NCBI GenBank assembly: GCA_947384015.1
Contig: CANDFN010000029.1
Span: 1 to 11,617 of the forward strand
DNA length: 11,617 nucleotides
DNA from: an uncultured Clostridia bacterium
Lineage (GTDB): Bacteria > Bacillota > Clostridia > Christensenellales > UBA1242
Direction of reading: 5' to 3'
Of this stretch, positions 1-6,458 are shown piece by piece. The notes beneath the pieces were generated by a model. That model did not search any database and had not been told where the DNA came from. It saw only the letters and a program-made list of their open reading frames with translations. Made by a program: the position numbers and the translations under genes. Positions within the stretch are counted from its first letter, which is position 1. The number at the start of each line of letters is the position of its first letter.

Positions 1-180
1 GCCCCCCCCCCCGTCTCTTGTCAAGCAAAAAACGACAAATAGCATTATGCCCTCATTATTATCTTAAACAAATTAATTAAAATTTTACTTAAAACCACTA
101 AATTTTATAAAATGAGCTATAAATCAGGCTTATATTTTATAAAAAATATAACTTATTATTTATACCTATTATAAGACAAG
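1..180. other. Non-coding edge region with a C homopolymer
   Basis: I see no convincing gene here. The stretch opens with G followed by eleven C residues, which is out of keeping with the very AT-rich sequence that follows and looks like a contig-edge or sequencing artefact, though a real tract cannot be excluded. The rest is almost pure A/T, with an all-A/T hairpin (arms 130-138 and 143-151) that is unremarkable at this composition. Confidence 0.5.
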
Positions 181-211
181 AAAAAATCCACTTACAATAA
201 GTGGATTTTTT
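181..211 (-). terminator. Intrinsic terminator of the 214-861 gene
   Basis: A perfect 14-base-pair inverted repeat (arms 181-194 and 198-211) with a three-base loop begins two bases after the TAG stop of the minus-strand gene. The core TCCACTTA/TAAGTGGA is flanked by A and T runs, so it ends in a U tract on either strand and may act in both directions. Confidence 0.88.
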
Positions 212-213
212 AA

Positions 214-861
214 CTAAAATTGTGAAGCGATGTCTTTTCTAATATCATTAACAATTTTTTTGTTACGCTCTTGTTCTTGTATCTCTTTAGTTTTCTTTTC
301 TTCCTTTAGTTTTTCTTTATATTCTTCAATATCCTTACACACCTCAGCATGCAAATACTTAAAATCTTTACCATAAAAATCTACAAAATCTTTAGCGGTA
401 GCAGTAATAGCGTGTCTTATAGCTCCTTTTTCGTTTTCTACTAGGACAGGTTCAGCGTTTGTCCTAACACCATTTTCATAAACAGGACGTTTTTCTATAA
501 CAAACTTATATACAGGATATTGAGATTTTATCAACTCAACAATTTTTTCTTTTGGTAAAACTTTTGCTCTAGCTTTGATATAATCCGCTTTTCTATAATG
601 ACCCTCATCTTCCAAACAATCATCAGTTAAAATGAATTCTGGCATTTTTAAGATTGCAATTCTAATATCACTAGTATTAGAGCTTCTATCTTCTAAGTCA
701 CTTGTAACGAAATAATAACTTATAAACATTGGATCTTTTTTATTTATCTCTTGCAAAGTTTCTATTACAGCACTTTTACCACTCAACTTTAAAATTGAAC
801 CTAAACCTTTATAAGTCCTTTTATATAAACTTCTTTTTAACAATGGAACTTTAACTTTCAT
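214..861 (-). CDS. Hypothetical charged protein with C-terminal coiled coil
   Basis: The protein has 215 residues and I do not recognise a family. It has no signal peptide or membrane segment, so it is probably cytoplasmic. The first two thirds mix hydrophobic strands and helices. From about residue 165 to the end it is dominated by Lys and Glu in a heptad-like pattern, consistent with a coiled coil. I start it at the ATG of MKVKV because GAGGAG (870-875) sits eight bases upstream. The longer open frame to a TTG at 876 would put that ribosome site inside the gene. It is a single-gene unit with its own consensus promoter (886-914) and a strong terminator directly after the stop. Base composition matches the neighbours. 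That it is a gene is well supported; its function is unknown. Confidence 0.8.
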   Translation of the reverse strand: MKVKVPLLKRSLYKRTYKGLGSILKLSGKSAVIETLQEINKKDPMFISYYFVTSDLEDRSSNTSDIRIAILKMPEFILTDDCLEDEGHYRKADYIKARAKVLPKEKIVELIKSQYPVYKFVIEKRPVYENGVRTNAEPVLVENEKGAIRHAITATAKDFVDFYGKDFKYLHAEVCKDIEEYKEKLKEEKKTKEIQEQERNKKIVNDIRKDIASQF

Positions 862-869
862 GCTTTTTC

Positions 870-875
870 TCCTCA
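870..875 (-). promoter_or_regulatory. Ribosome-binding site fixing the start at 861
   Basis: GAGGAG on the minus strand lies eight bases before the ATG at 861. It excludes the in-frame TTG at 876, which overlaps this site. Confidence 0.85.
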
Positions 876-885
876 ATTATAAAGT

Positions 886-914
886 ATTATAACTAAAATT
901 ATGGTTTATGTCAA
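886..914 (-). promoter_or_regulatory. Consensus sigma-A promoter
   Basis: On the minus strand TTGACA (909-914) and TATAAT (886-891) are separated by exactly 17 bases, a perfect match to the housekeeping consensus. Transcription should start near 879, leaving a leader of about 18 bases that contains the GAGGAG site of the 214-861 gene. Confidence 0.92.
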
Positions 915-961
915 GTTATTTACACATTTATCCATTTTATACACAAATAAATAAACACAAT

Positions 962-985
962 AAAAAAACACCCAAAATTTGGGTG
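962..985 (-). terminator. Intrinsic terminator of the nfeD-floA operon
   Basis: On the minus strand CACCC (arm 981-985) pairs with GGGTG (arm 969-973), with possible A-T pairs inside, and is followed by a run of seven T (962-968). It lies just after the stop codon at 990 and separates this operon from the promoter at 886-914. Confidence 0.82.
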
Positions 986-989
986 CTTT

Positions 990-1487
990 CTATTTATCTT
1001 TGTCATTGTCAAAATACTTTGGTTGCAATGCCCCAGAAAGCAACAACGCTTTAAGTTCTGGGCTTAGTTCCTCTATCTCTTCTGCCATTGTTTTATTTGT
1101 TTTAGGCTTTGGCGGAGGAGTTATTCCTACTGGGCGGAACAAATCTGGGTCAAACCTGCCAGATGCACTTAAATCTCCATCCTTCGCCTTTGGTGCAGGA
1201 TGTTTTTCTGCTCTATCTTTTAGATAGGCTTTAAAATCGTCTTCTTGATAAAGGTCTGTAATGTCTTCATTCTGCTTTTCTTCTTTTTGTTTGGGTTTTG
1301 TTTCGGCTTTAACCTCTTCTTGTTTTGGCTCTTCTTTTATGGGTGATGGTTTTTCTACAATCTTTGCTTGCTCTGTTTTCGTTTTACCATTCTTTTTAGA
1401 AAACAATTTTTTAGGTAAAATTAAAGCCAATGCTATTATTGGTAATGCACATATTATAAAGATAATACCAATTTCTATTCTTGACAT
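990..1487 (-). CDS. Membrane-anchored charged protein, third gene of the flotillin operon
   Basis: The protein has 165 residues and no family I recognise. It starts with one hydrophobic segment (about residues 5-25) followed by a basic stretch (KKLFSKKNGK), which predicts a single-pass anchor with the bulk in the cytoplasm. Residues 30-80 are an extended Lys/Glu/Pro-rich linker, likely disordered. A C-terminal part (about 80-165) has a Pro-rich patch and a short helical segment near EEIEELSPELKALL. The ATG lies three bases after the floA stop, with a weak GGTGG site inside the floA 3' end, so it is translationally close-coupled to floA and ends at the operon terminator. Position and topology suggest a partner of the FloA/NfeD membrane assembly, but that is inference from context only. 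Confidence 0.78.
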   Translation of the reverse strand: MSRIEIGIIFIICALPIIALALILPKKLFSKKNGKTKTEQAKIVEKPSPIKEEPKQEEVKAETKPKQKEEKQNEDITDLYQEDDFKAYLKDRAEKHPAPKAKDGDLSASGRFDPDLFRPVGITPPPKPKTNKTMAEEIEELSPELKALLLSGALQPKYFDNDKDK

Positions 1488-1490
1488 TTA

Positions 1491-2543
1491 CTAGCCACCA
1501 AAGTTTGGACGTCCTGGAGTTCCATTTGGACCACCCGCACCACCTCTTGGTGGCCTATCGTCCTTTTTATCTTCTTTTTTACCAAGTGAGTTGCGCATAT
1601 TTGTATCTGCAACTACATTTTGAAGTTTATAATAGTCCATAACCCCAACCTTACCACTTTTTAAGGCTGTTGCCATAGCCTTATGGACTTCACTTTCTGC
1701 TGCAAGAACTATAGCTTGCATTTCTTGAGTTTTAGCTTTCATCTCTTGTTCTAATGCAAAAGCTTGTGCTTTACGTTCTTCTGCTGCCGCTTGACTTATT
1801 TTCTTTTTAGCCTCTGCTTCTTCAATTTTTAATTTTGCACCAACATTAGTTCCAACATCCAAATCTGCAATATCTATACTTAATATTTCATAAGCAGTTT
1901 GTCTATCTAACTTATCTGCCAAGATTGTTTTAGAAATTATTGATGGGTCTGCCAAAATCTCGGTATGTGTTGTTGCCTGACCAATAGCTGTTACAATACC
2001 TTCACCAACGCGGGCAAGGATTGTTTCTGTGTCTGCTGTTCCTATTTGCCTATCTAACCTAGCGCGAACTGTTACTTGTGCCAAAGCCTTTATTTGAATT
2101 CCATTTTTTGTCATAGCTTCAATCCAAGGCGTGCGAACAACCTTTGGTGTTACACTGGTTTTTACAGCTTCTACAACATCACGTCCTGCAAGGTCTATAG
2201 CCTTTGCTTGTTCTATTGTTAAATCCATTTTAGCGCTATGTGCTGCAATAAGGGCATCTACAACCTTTTCAACATCGCCACCTGCCATTAAGTGAGTTTC
2301 TAGTTCTGAAATAGGAACTTTAAGACCTGCCTTTTGAGATACAATATAAATGTTAACCAATTTTTTATAATTAACTTTACGCATTTTCATACCAATAAGC
2401 CTAAACATTGATACATGCGCACCTGATGCTAACGCTCTAAACCAAACGTTAATTGGCACAAGCACAAACAAACCCACCAAGAATGCAATAACGCAGGCTA
2501 AAACAATAATTAATATTCCCCAAAAAGGTATTGCCAAAAACAT
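1491..2543 (-). CDS. floA: Flotillin-like protein FloA
   Basis: FloA (formerly YqfA/UPF0365) is a bacterial flotillin that forms membrane microdomain assemblies and influences membrane fluidity and protein complexes. The 350 residues follow the family order. An N-terminal membrane-embedded hairpin (about 7-30) comes first, then the conserved FloA core with segments such as INVWFRALASGAHVS, then the SPFH-like middle including the ADTETILARVGEGIVTAIG region. An Ala/Glu/Lys-rich coiled coil (about 243-292) carries repeated EAEAKK and AAEER patterns. Length is slightly above that of known FloA proteins (about 330) because of a Gly/Pro-rich tail (330-350). The start is strong: an AGGAGG site overlapping the nfeD stop codon lies five bases before the ATG. 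The gene sits eight bases after nfeD, the usual partner, and three bases before a small membrane protein gene. It is expressed from the nfeD promoter. Confidence 0.97.
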   Translation of the reverse strand: MFLAIPFWGILIIVLACVIAFLVGLFVLVPINVWFRALASGAHVSMFRLIGMKMRKVNYKKLVNIYIVSQKAGLKVPISELETHLMAGGDVEKVVDALIAAHSAKMDLTIEQAKAIDLAGRDVVEAVKTSVTPKVVRTPWIEAMTKNGIQIKALAQVTVRARLDRQIGTADTETILARVGEGIVTAIGQATTHTEILADPSIISKTILADKLDRQTAYEILSIDIADLDVGTNVGAKLKIEEAEAKKKISQAAAEERKAQAFALEQEMKAKTQEMQAIVLAAESEVHKAMATALKSGKVGVMDYYKLQNVVADTNMRNSLGKKEDKKDDRPPRGGAGGPNGTPGRPNFGG

Positions 2544-2551
2544 ACTTCCTC

Positions 2552-3085
2552 CTATTCAAACCACTTTCTAACCATAATGGTGTTATTTTTAATTTCTACA
2601 ACTTTAATATTTACGCCAGCATCTATATAAGAATTAATTGATAACACGTCATATATCTTACCTTTAATTTTTGCTTTGCCACCCAATTTTAAAGGACTAA
2701 CAGTTTTGCCGCTTTTACCAATCAATTTACGTAGGTTTTTTTCTACCTCACCGTAATCTTTAGATAATGTTGATTTAGTTTCAAACAACCCTGTTTTGCC
2801 TAGGAAACCATGTTTTGCGCTATGCACCATAATTATTGCACAAACAGCAAACACCGCAATTACTAGCAATATCATCATAATAGATTGTGTTACGTTTAAT
2901 CCTGGTTTTACTGCTATGCGGACAATTATACCCGCCACCATAGTAAGTGTGCCAGTTATGCCAAAGAAACCAAAACCAGGCACAAAAACTTCTATTATTA
3001 CAAATATTAAGCCTACACCCAAAAGCACAGCTGGTATCCAGCTCATCTGTGTGAATATTTCACAAAATTGATTCCATATACTCAT
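2552..3085 (-). CDS. nfeD: NfeD-family membrane protein
   Basis: NfeD proteins are membrane partners of flotillins and stomatins. This 177-residue form is the short type without the ClpP-like protease domain. It has about three or four hydrophobic segments in the first 90 residues, including WIPAVLLGVGLIFVIIEVF and SIMMILLVIAVFAVCAIIMV. A soluble OB-fold NfeD domain follows (about 110-177), recognisable from SPLKLGGKAKIKGKIYDV, the Gly before NIKVVEI and a final TIMVRKW. I prefer the ATG at 3085. A longer frame begins at ATG 3100, but its codons two and three are the -10 box TATAAT of a good promoter (3092-3120), so RNA made from it would start at about the 3085 codon. The 3100 start would need a promoter further upstream, where a lone TATAAT at 3151-3156 has a poor -35. 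No ribosome site precedes 3085, so translation is probably leaderless. First gene of the nfeD-floA operon. Confidence 0.92.
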   Translation of the reverse strand: MSIWNQFCEIFTQMSWIPAVLLGVGLIFVIIEVFVPGFGFFGITGTLTMVAGIIVRIAVKPGLNVTQSIMMILLVIAVFAVCAIIMVHSAKHGFLGKTGLFETKSTLSKDYGEVEKNLRKLIGKSGKTVSPLKLGGKAKIKGKIYDVLSINSYIDAGVNIKVVEIKNNTIMVRKWFE

Positions 3086-3091
3086 GTCATC

Positions 3092-3120
3092 ATTATACAT
3101 CTAAAAGCCTAAATCGTCAA
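3092..3120 (-). promoter_or_regulatory. Promoter of nfeD-floA operon, apparently leaderless
   Basis: On the minus strand TTGACG (3115-3120) and TATAAT (3092-3097) are 17 bases apart. Only six bases separate the -10 from the ATG at 3085, so the predicted first transcribed base is at or beside that A. There is no purine-rich ribosome site before the ATG. Confidence 0.75.
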
Positions 3121-3165
3121 TACTTTTTAAAAATTTTCAACAAAATTCGCATTATAAGATTTTTG

Positions 3166-3194
3166 TTGACTAAAATACAAATAATTGTTAAAAT
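3166..3194 (+). promoter_or_regulatory. Promoter of the zinc-ribbon gene
   Basis: TTGACT (3166-3171) and TAAAAT (3189-3194) are 17 bases apart. Transcription should start near 3201, almost exactly at the GGAG ribosome site (3201-3204) that precedes the ATG at 3210, so the leader would be only about nine bases. Confidence 0.8.
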
Positions 3195-3209
3195 AATATT
3201 GGAGTTATT

Positions 3210-3566
3210 ATGTTTTGTATAAAATGTGGAGAAGAAAACAAAAATAATGCAAAGTTTTGCTCTAATTGTGGAGAAGCCTTGCCAGATTTAACCAAGCCCA
3301 AGGAAGATTTGGTTATGCCAGAAGACGTTAAAGAAGTCGGCTTCGGCCAAGAAAACGATAAAACGTTAAAACATTTAAACAAAATATTAACCATTATTGC
3401 TTATTTGTTATTCAGTTGTGCAGGCTTGTTTGCTTTCATATCTTTAATAGTAAAACATTCAACCGTGTTTTTGGTTTTTAGCCTTATAAGTTACATAATA
3501 TGCATTGGATTAATTATTTCTAAAATTGTAATAAACAATCATAAATATAAAGATAGTAATAAATAA
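3210..3566 (+). CDS. Zinc-ribbon membrane protein
   Basis: This 118-residue protein opens with a zinc ribbon, C3-x2-C6 and C17-x2-C20 (CIKCGEENKNNAKFCSNCG), the pattern of the short zinc-ribbon domains found at the N-termini of many membrane proteins of Firmicutes. A polar, partly acidic linker follows (about 23-55), then two hydrophobic helices (about 58-81 and 85-107) and a short basic tail. The ribbon most likely faces the cytoplasm. The start is supported by GGAG five bases upstream and a good promoter. It is transcribed alone, divergently from nfeD-floA, and ends in a strong terminator. The divergent arrangement leaves about 125 bases between the two first codons and might allow shared regulation, but I see no operator. 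Specific function unknown. Confidence 0.88.
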   Translation: MFCIKCGEENKNNAKFCSNCGEALPDLTKPKEDLVMPEDVKEVGFGQENDKTLKHLNKILTIIAYLLFSCAGLFAFISLIVKHSTVFLVFSLISYIICIGLIISKIVINNHKYKDSNK

Positions 3567-3592
3567 AAAGAGCAAATTATTTGCTCTTTTTT
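3565..3592 (+). terminator. Bidirectional intrinsic terminator
   Basis: A perfect 12-base-pair stem (arms 3565-3576 and 3580-3591) with loop TTA and core AGAGCAAA/TTTGCTCT overlaps the TAA stop of the zinc-ribbon gene. The A and T flanks make it usable on both strands. On the minus strand it would stop transcription of the peptidase gene, whose stop is about 100 bases upstream and which has no other visible terminator. Confidence 0.88.
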
Positions 3593-3692
3593 ATCCTTAT
3601 ATATAATATTGCCAAAATTCAATAAACTCAATGATATAAACACAGCTTATTTATAAAACAATTTTTTTGTTCTCAATTCTAAAATAGGTAAC

Positions 3693-5207
3693 TTAAACAC
3701 CCACACCAGAAGTTTGTTTTTTTGTTTTAACTAGTTCATCGCACAAGTCTTTTAAATTATATAAAACATCCAACATTTCTTGCTGATTAGCACTGAAATT
3801 TATATTATACAATCTATTTCTATTTTTTAATGTTTCTTTTATAATAAAATTTACTTCTTTAAAAGTAATAGTATTTGCTGCGTCTTTTAAACCAATAGCC
3901 TCATCACTGCATTTTAAACCAAAATCCATGCCTTCAGTTTTTAAAGTATCTAGAAGTTGTTTTGTTTTTGACGTAGTCCACAAATCAAACATCTTATTTG
4001 TGTAAAAACATATTTCGTTATAGGTGTCCTGCCCTATTAAATTTATAAAAGTTTCTTCTCCATTAACAATAGCATTTATTATTTCATCTTGATACTCGTC
4101 CAAGAAATTTCCCATCGGAGCAAACCCAACAGAATAAGAAGAAACAAATTCCTTATTTGATAATAAAATTTTACCTTTAGAATGTAACGCCTTTGTTGCT
4201 TTAATGGAATACCAATCTGTAACAACTTCATTAAAACAGTTGTAAGAGTATTTTTCTCCATTAAATGTTGGATTTTTGTGAGAATTAAAAGCATTGCCTA
4301 TTCCATCATCAACCATATAACACTTGCCAAAAGTATGGAAAATCTCGTGCATAAAAGTGTCATCTTGCAATTGTGATAATTTTAAAAAAACCGCAGATTT
4401 AATTTGATTGTCTTTTGTTACATATTCTTCTATACAGCCTCCTACACCATAACCTAAAACCAAACTAATACCATCAGCCAATTGAGAATCTGCACTTATA
4501 GACAACAACTTTGCTTTTAGTGCTTCATTAGGTTCAGCTATCTTTGCATAGAATTCTTGAAATATATCAAAATCACTATCACAATTATACAAAATGTCTC
4601 TTAAAGGTTGAGAAAGAGAATCAAATTTATCTTTACTTTCTTGATATTCTTTTGCAACATCCTGCAATTTTTTTACAAATCTCTCATCTTGTAGTATATC
4701 CTCAATAGAAGTGTAGTTATAGCCTAAAGAATTAATATCTTTTACTAAACCTTCTTTTATTCTATTAGACAATTTTAAATAAAACTTTAACCCTCTACTT
4801 TCATCCGCAATGTAATTAAAATGAAAACTTAGCAGCCTAGTGTTTTTTATTTTATCTATTGAAAATTCGCCAGCCTCTTCACCAGCCAACTTACAATACA
4901 CAAGTTCCATTGGTTTAGATAAAAGTTCTTCTATCTTGCTTCTTATTAAATCAACTTTTGGATTAAACTCTTCTAATAGTTTATTGTAGATTTCTGGATT
5001 TTGTCTCCTTGCCCAGTTATACATGTTATCGCTAATTTTAGAATCTTTTAACATAAGTTCATCAACAACAAAATAATCATTTTCATGTAAGATCTTTTCA
5101 AAATGAGGCCTATATTTCTCACCAAAAACCTCTACATAAGCATCTACAATAATAGATATTGTTTCTTCGCTATTTAAGCCAAACTTTTTTGCTAAGTTAT
5201 TTAACAT
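3693..5207 (-). CDS. Putative zinc metallopeptidase (HExxH), unknown family
   Basis: This protein of 504 residues has no signal peptide or membrane helix. The diagnostic feature is MHEIFHTFG with H287, E288 and H291, an HExxH zinc-binding and catalytic motif. Thirty-six residues further on, CFNEVVTDWYS offers E327 as a third ligand, the gluzincin arrangement. The roughly 280 residues before it are largely helical and charged and match nothing I know. Known metallopeptidases with HExxH plus a downstream NExxT-type Glu cleave peptides or proteins; a substrate cannot be named here. The start at 5207 is chosen because GGAG (5214-5217) lies six bases upstream. The ATG at 5213 directly abuts that site. 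It overlaps the end of the preceding 103-residue gene by 11 bases, so the two are translationally coupled. The two may be a peptidase and its regulator or inhibitor, but only the coupling is seen. Confidence 0.8.
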   Translation of the reverse strand: MLNNLAKKFGLNSEETISIIVDAYVEVFGEKYRPHFEKILHENDYFVVDELMLKDSKISDNMYNWARRQNPEIYNKLLEEFNPKVDLIRSKIEELLSKPMELVYCKLAGEEAGEFSIDKIKNTRLLSFHFNYIADESRGLKFYLKLSNRIKEGLVKDINSLGYNYTSIEDILQDERFVKKLQDVAKEYQESKDKFDSLSQPLRDILYNCDSDFDIFQEFYAKIAEPNEALKAKLLSISADSQLADGISLVLGYGVGGCIEEYVTKDNQIKSAVFLKLSQLQDDTFMHEIFHTFGKCYMVDDGIGNAFNSHKNPTFNGEKYSYNCFNEVVTDWYSIKATKALHSKGKILLSNKEFVSSYSVGFAPMGNFLDEYQDEIINAIVNGEETFINLIGQDTYNEICFYTNKMFDLWTTSKTKQLLDTLKTEGMDFGLKCSDEAIGLKDAANTITFKEVNFIIKETLKNRNRLYNINFSANQQEMLDVLYNLKDLCDELVKTKKQTSGVGV

Positions 5208-5508
5208 AAGCATCTCCGCCAGAAATTAATTGCTCTAGCTTAATAAAATTTTCTGGCAATTTATTTTGACCTTTACGCACAATTTTTTTATCCCCGTCTA
5301 TAACCCTTATAGTATAACTAATACCATCCATAACATTTTTGTTTATTAAACTTTCTTCCCAAGGCCCTACAAGTTCTTTAACGCTGTTAACAAAAAGATT
5401 AACATCATCACTAACATTATAACCATTATAAGTAAAAACTCCCTCTGTATTGTCTGCCACTATATCTATTTGCTTACTTATTGTTTTAATTGTGATTTTA
5501 ACCTTCAT
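5197..5508 (-). CDS. Hypothetical 103-residue protein, partner of the metallopeptidase
   Basis: This is a small soluble protein of unknown family. It begins with alternating hydrophobic and charged residues typical of beta strands (MKVKITIKTISKQIDIV). A central WEESL segment follows, then DGISYTIRVIDGDKKIV and LPENFIKLEQLI. A beta-rich half followed by a strand pair and terminal helix is plausible. Its C-terminal pattern (DG-x-Y-x-I ... P-x-N-F-x-x-L) resembles many short uncharacterised clostridial proteins, but I cannot assign a domain. The start is secure: AGGAGG lies just upstream. Its last 11 bases overlap the first codons of the metallopeptidase gene, and the latter's ribosome site is inside this gene. 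It is the promoter-proximal gene of the pair. Function unknown. Confidence 0.78.
   Translation of the reverse strand: MKVKITIKTISKQIDIVADNTEGVFTYNGYNVSDDVNLFVNSVKELVGPWEESLINKNVMDGISYTIRVIDGDKKIVRKGQNKLPENFIKLEQLISGGDAYVK
5214..5217 (-). promoter_or_regulatory. Ribosome-binding site deciding the peptidase start
   Basis: GGAG within GGCGGAG on the minus strand is six bases from the ATG at 5207 but directly adjacent to the ATG at 5213. This favours 5207. Confidence 0.65.
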
Positions 5509-5554
5509 TCATCCTCCTAAGTTTAGGCTTGTTTAGTTGTGTTTATTTTTAATT

Positions 5555-5582
5555 ATTTTAACACAAAGCATAAAAATGTCAA
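5555..5582 (-). promoter_or_regulatory. Promoter of the two-gene peptidase cassette
   Basis: On the minus strand TTGACA (5577-5582) and TAAAAT (5555-5560) are 16 bases apart. Start would be near 5548, giving a leader of about 40 bases with an AGGAGG ribosome site just before the ATG at 5508. No terminator separates it from the ogg gene upstream, so read-through is also possible. Confidence 0.75.
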
Positions 5583-5613
5583 ATTATATTTATTTTAACC
5601 GTATTGATTAAGG

Positions 5614-6447
5614 TTATTTAATTTTATTATCTCTAAAATAGTAAAAGAAATATTGTTGAGCATAACCTGAAAGTGCACCGTATCTATTTGTAAGTTCTTT
5701 AGTTATAAAGGCACGGTTTGTAGTGTTTGTGTTAGTTAATGCGTTGTAAACTTTATTAATCCAGGTGTCTACAGGAAAAACATTTTTAACGCCCAAGCCA
5801 AACAACAACACACAGTTTGCAACTTTTTCACCCACACCCTTTAGCGAGGTTAAAAATTTAAACCGATGTTCTGCTGGCATTGCTTTTAGTGCTGTAATAT
5901 CTTGCTCGGTTAACTTTTGCACGGTCTCATACATCTGTGGAGAGCGATAACCCAGCCCTGCTTTTGTGTAATCTTCAACTGTTGCATGTTTTAATTCTTT
6001 AAGAGTTGGAAAGGCAAAATAATCACCACAATTTTTACCAAAATGAGAACATAAATATTCTATGCTCTTTTTAATTCTACCTATATTGTTGTTTGCGGAA
6101 ATTATAAAGCTAATTAGCATTTCATAACAATCGTTATTTAAAATACGGATACCATAGCCAAAATCAACCGCAGAAGATAAGAAATCGTCTTTTTTTAGTT
6201 CTTGTTTTATTTTTGAATAATTACAATTAAAATCAAAAAAATTATAAAAGTAATCTGTATCGTTTGTTATAATTTCAACTTTATTTTTATTGGTAATTAA
6301 TGTCGCATGCTTGTCCAAGCTGTAAACATCAGCTTTTTCGCCGTCTATAACATATCTAAATATTTGCCCACAATTTAAAGTTTGAACAACATTAAAATCC
6401 TCACAACCTTCTACTATTATTTTATTTTTTTCTTTAACAATCTTCAT
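5614..6447 (-). CDS. ogg: 8-oxoguanine DNA glycosylase/AP lyase (OGG1 type)
   Basis: The protein removes oxidised guanine from DNA and nicks the abasic site, starting base-excision repair. Its 277 residues follow the OGG1 layout. The N-terminal OGG domain includes QTLNCGQIFRY (22-32), matching the conserved GQ-F-R-W/Y strand. A helical segment SFIISANNNIGRI (113-125) matches the OGG1 SFI-SxNNNI-RI signature. The helix-hairpin-helix motif LKGVGEKVANCVLLF carries K208, equivalent to the catalytic Lys of OGG1, and FPVDTW (224-229) supplies the catalytic D227. The length fits bacterial OGG1-like enzymes rather than the shorter MutM or Nth families. The start is supported by a GGGA-type site about seven bases upstream. 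It begins 11 bases after the rsmD stop and is cotranscribed with it. Confidence 0.94.
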   Translation of the reverse strand: MKIVKEKNKIIVEGCEDFNVVQTLNCGQIFRYVIDGEKADVYSLDKHATLITNKNKVEIITNDTDYFYNFFDFNCNYSKIKQELKKDDFLSSAVDFGYGIRILNNDCYEMLISFIISANNNIGRIKKSIEYLCSHFGKNCGDYFAFPTLKELKHATVEDYTKAGLGYRSPQMYETVQKLTEQDITALKAMPAEHRFKFLTSLKGVGEKVANCVLLFGLGVKNVFPVDTWINKVYNALTNTNTTNRAFITKELTNRYGALSGYAQQYFFYYFRDNKIK

Positions 6448-6458
6448 TTGTTTCCCTT

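Noticed and set aside
10..20. Transposase-adapter remnant suggested by GTCTCTT after the C run
   Set aside because: Only seven bases match, and the orientation relative to the homopolymer is not the one an adapter read-through would leave.
130..151. Perfect A/T-only hairpin with 9-base arms
   Set aside because: Such palindromes are expected by chance in DNA of this composition and it is not followed by a T run or near a gene end.
979..1494. Two plus-strand frames (82 and 77 codons) opposite the third operon gene
   Set aside because: They are antisense to a gene in a tight operon, lack ribosome sites, and their content mirrors the charged composition of the real gene.
2796..3071. Plus-strand frame of 91 codons opposite nfeD
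   Set aside because: It is antisense to the conserved NfeD sequence with no ribosome site or promoter.
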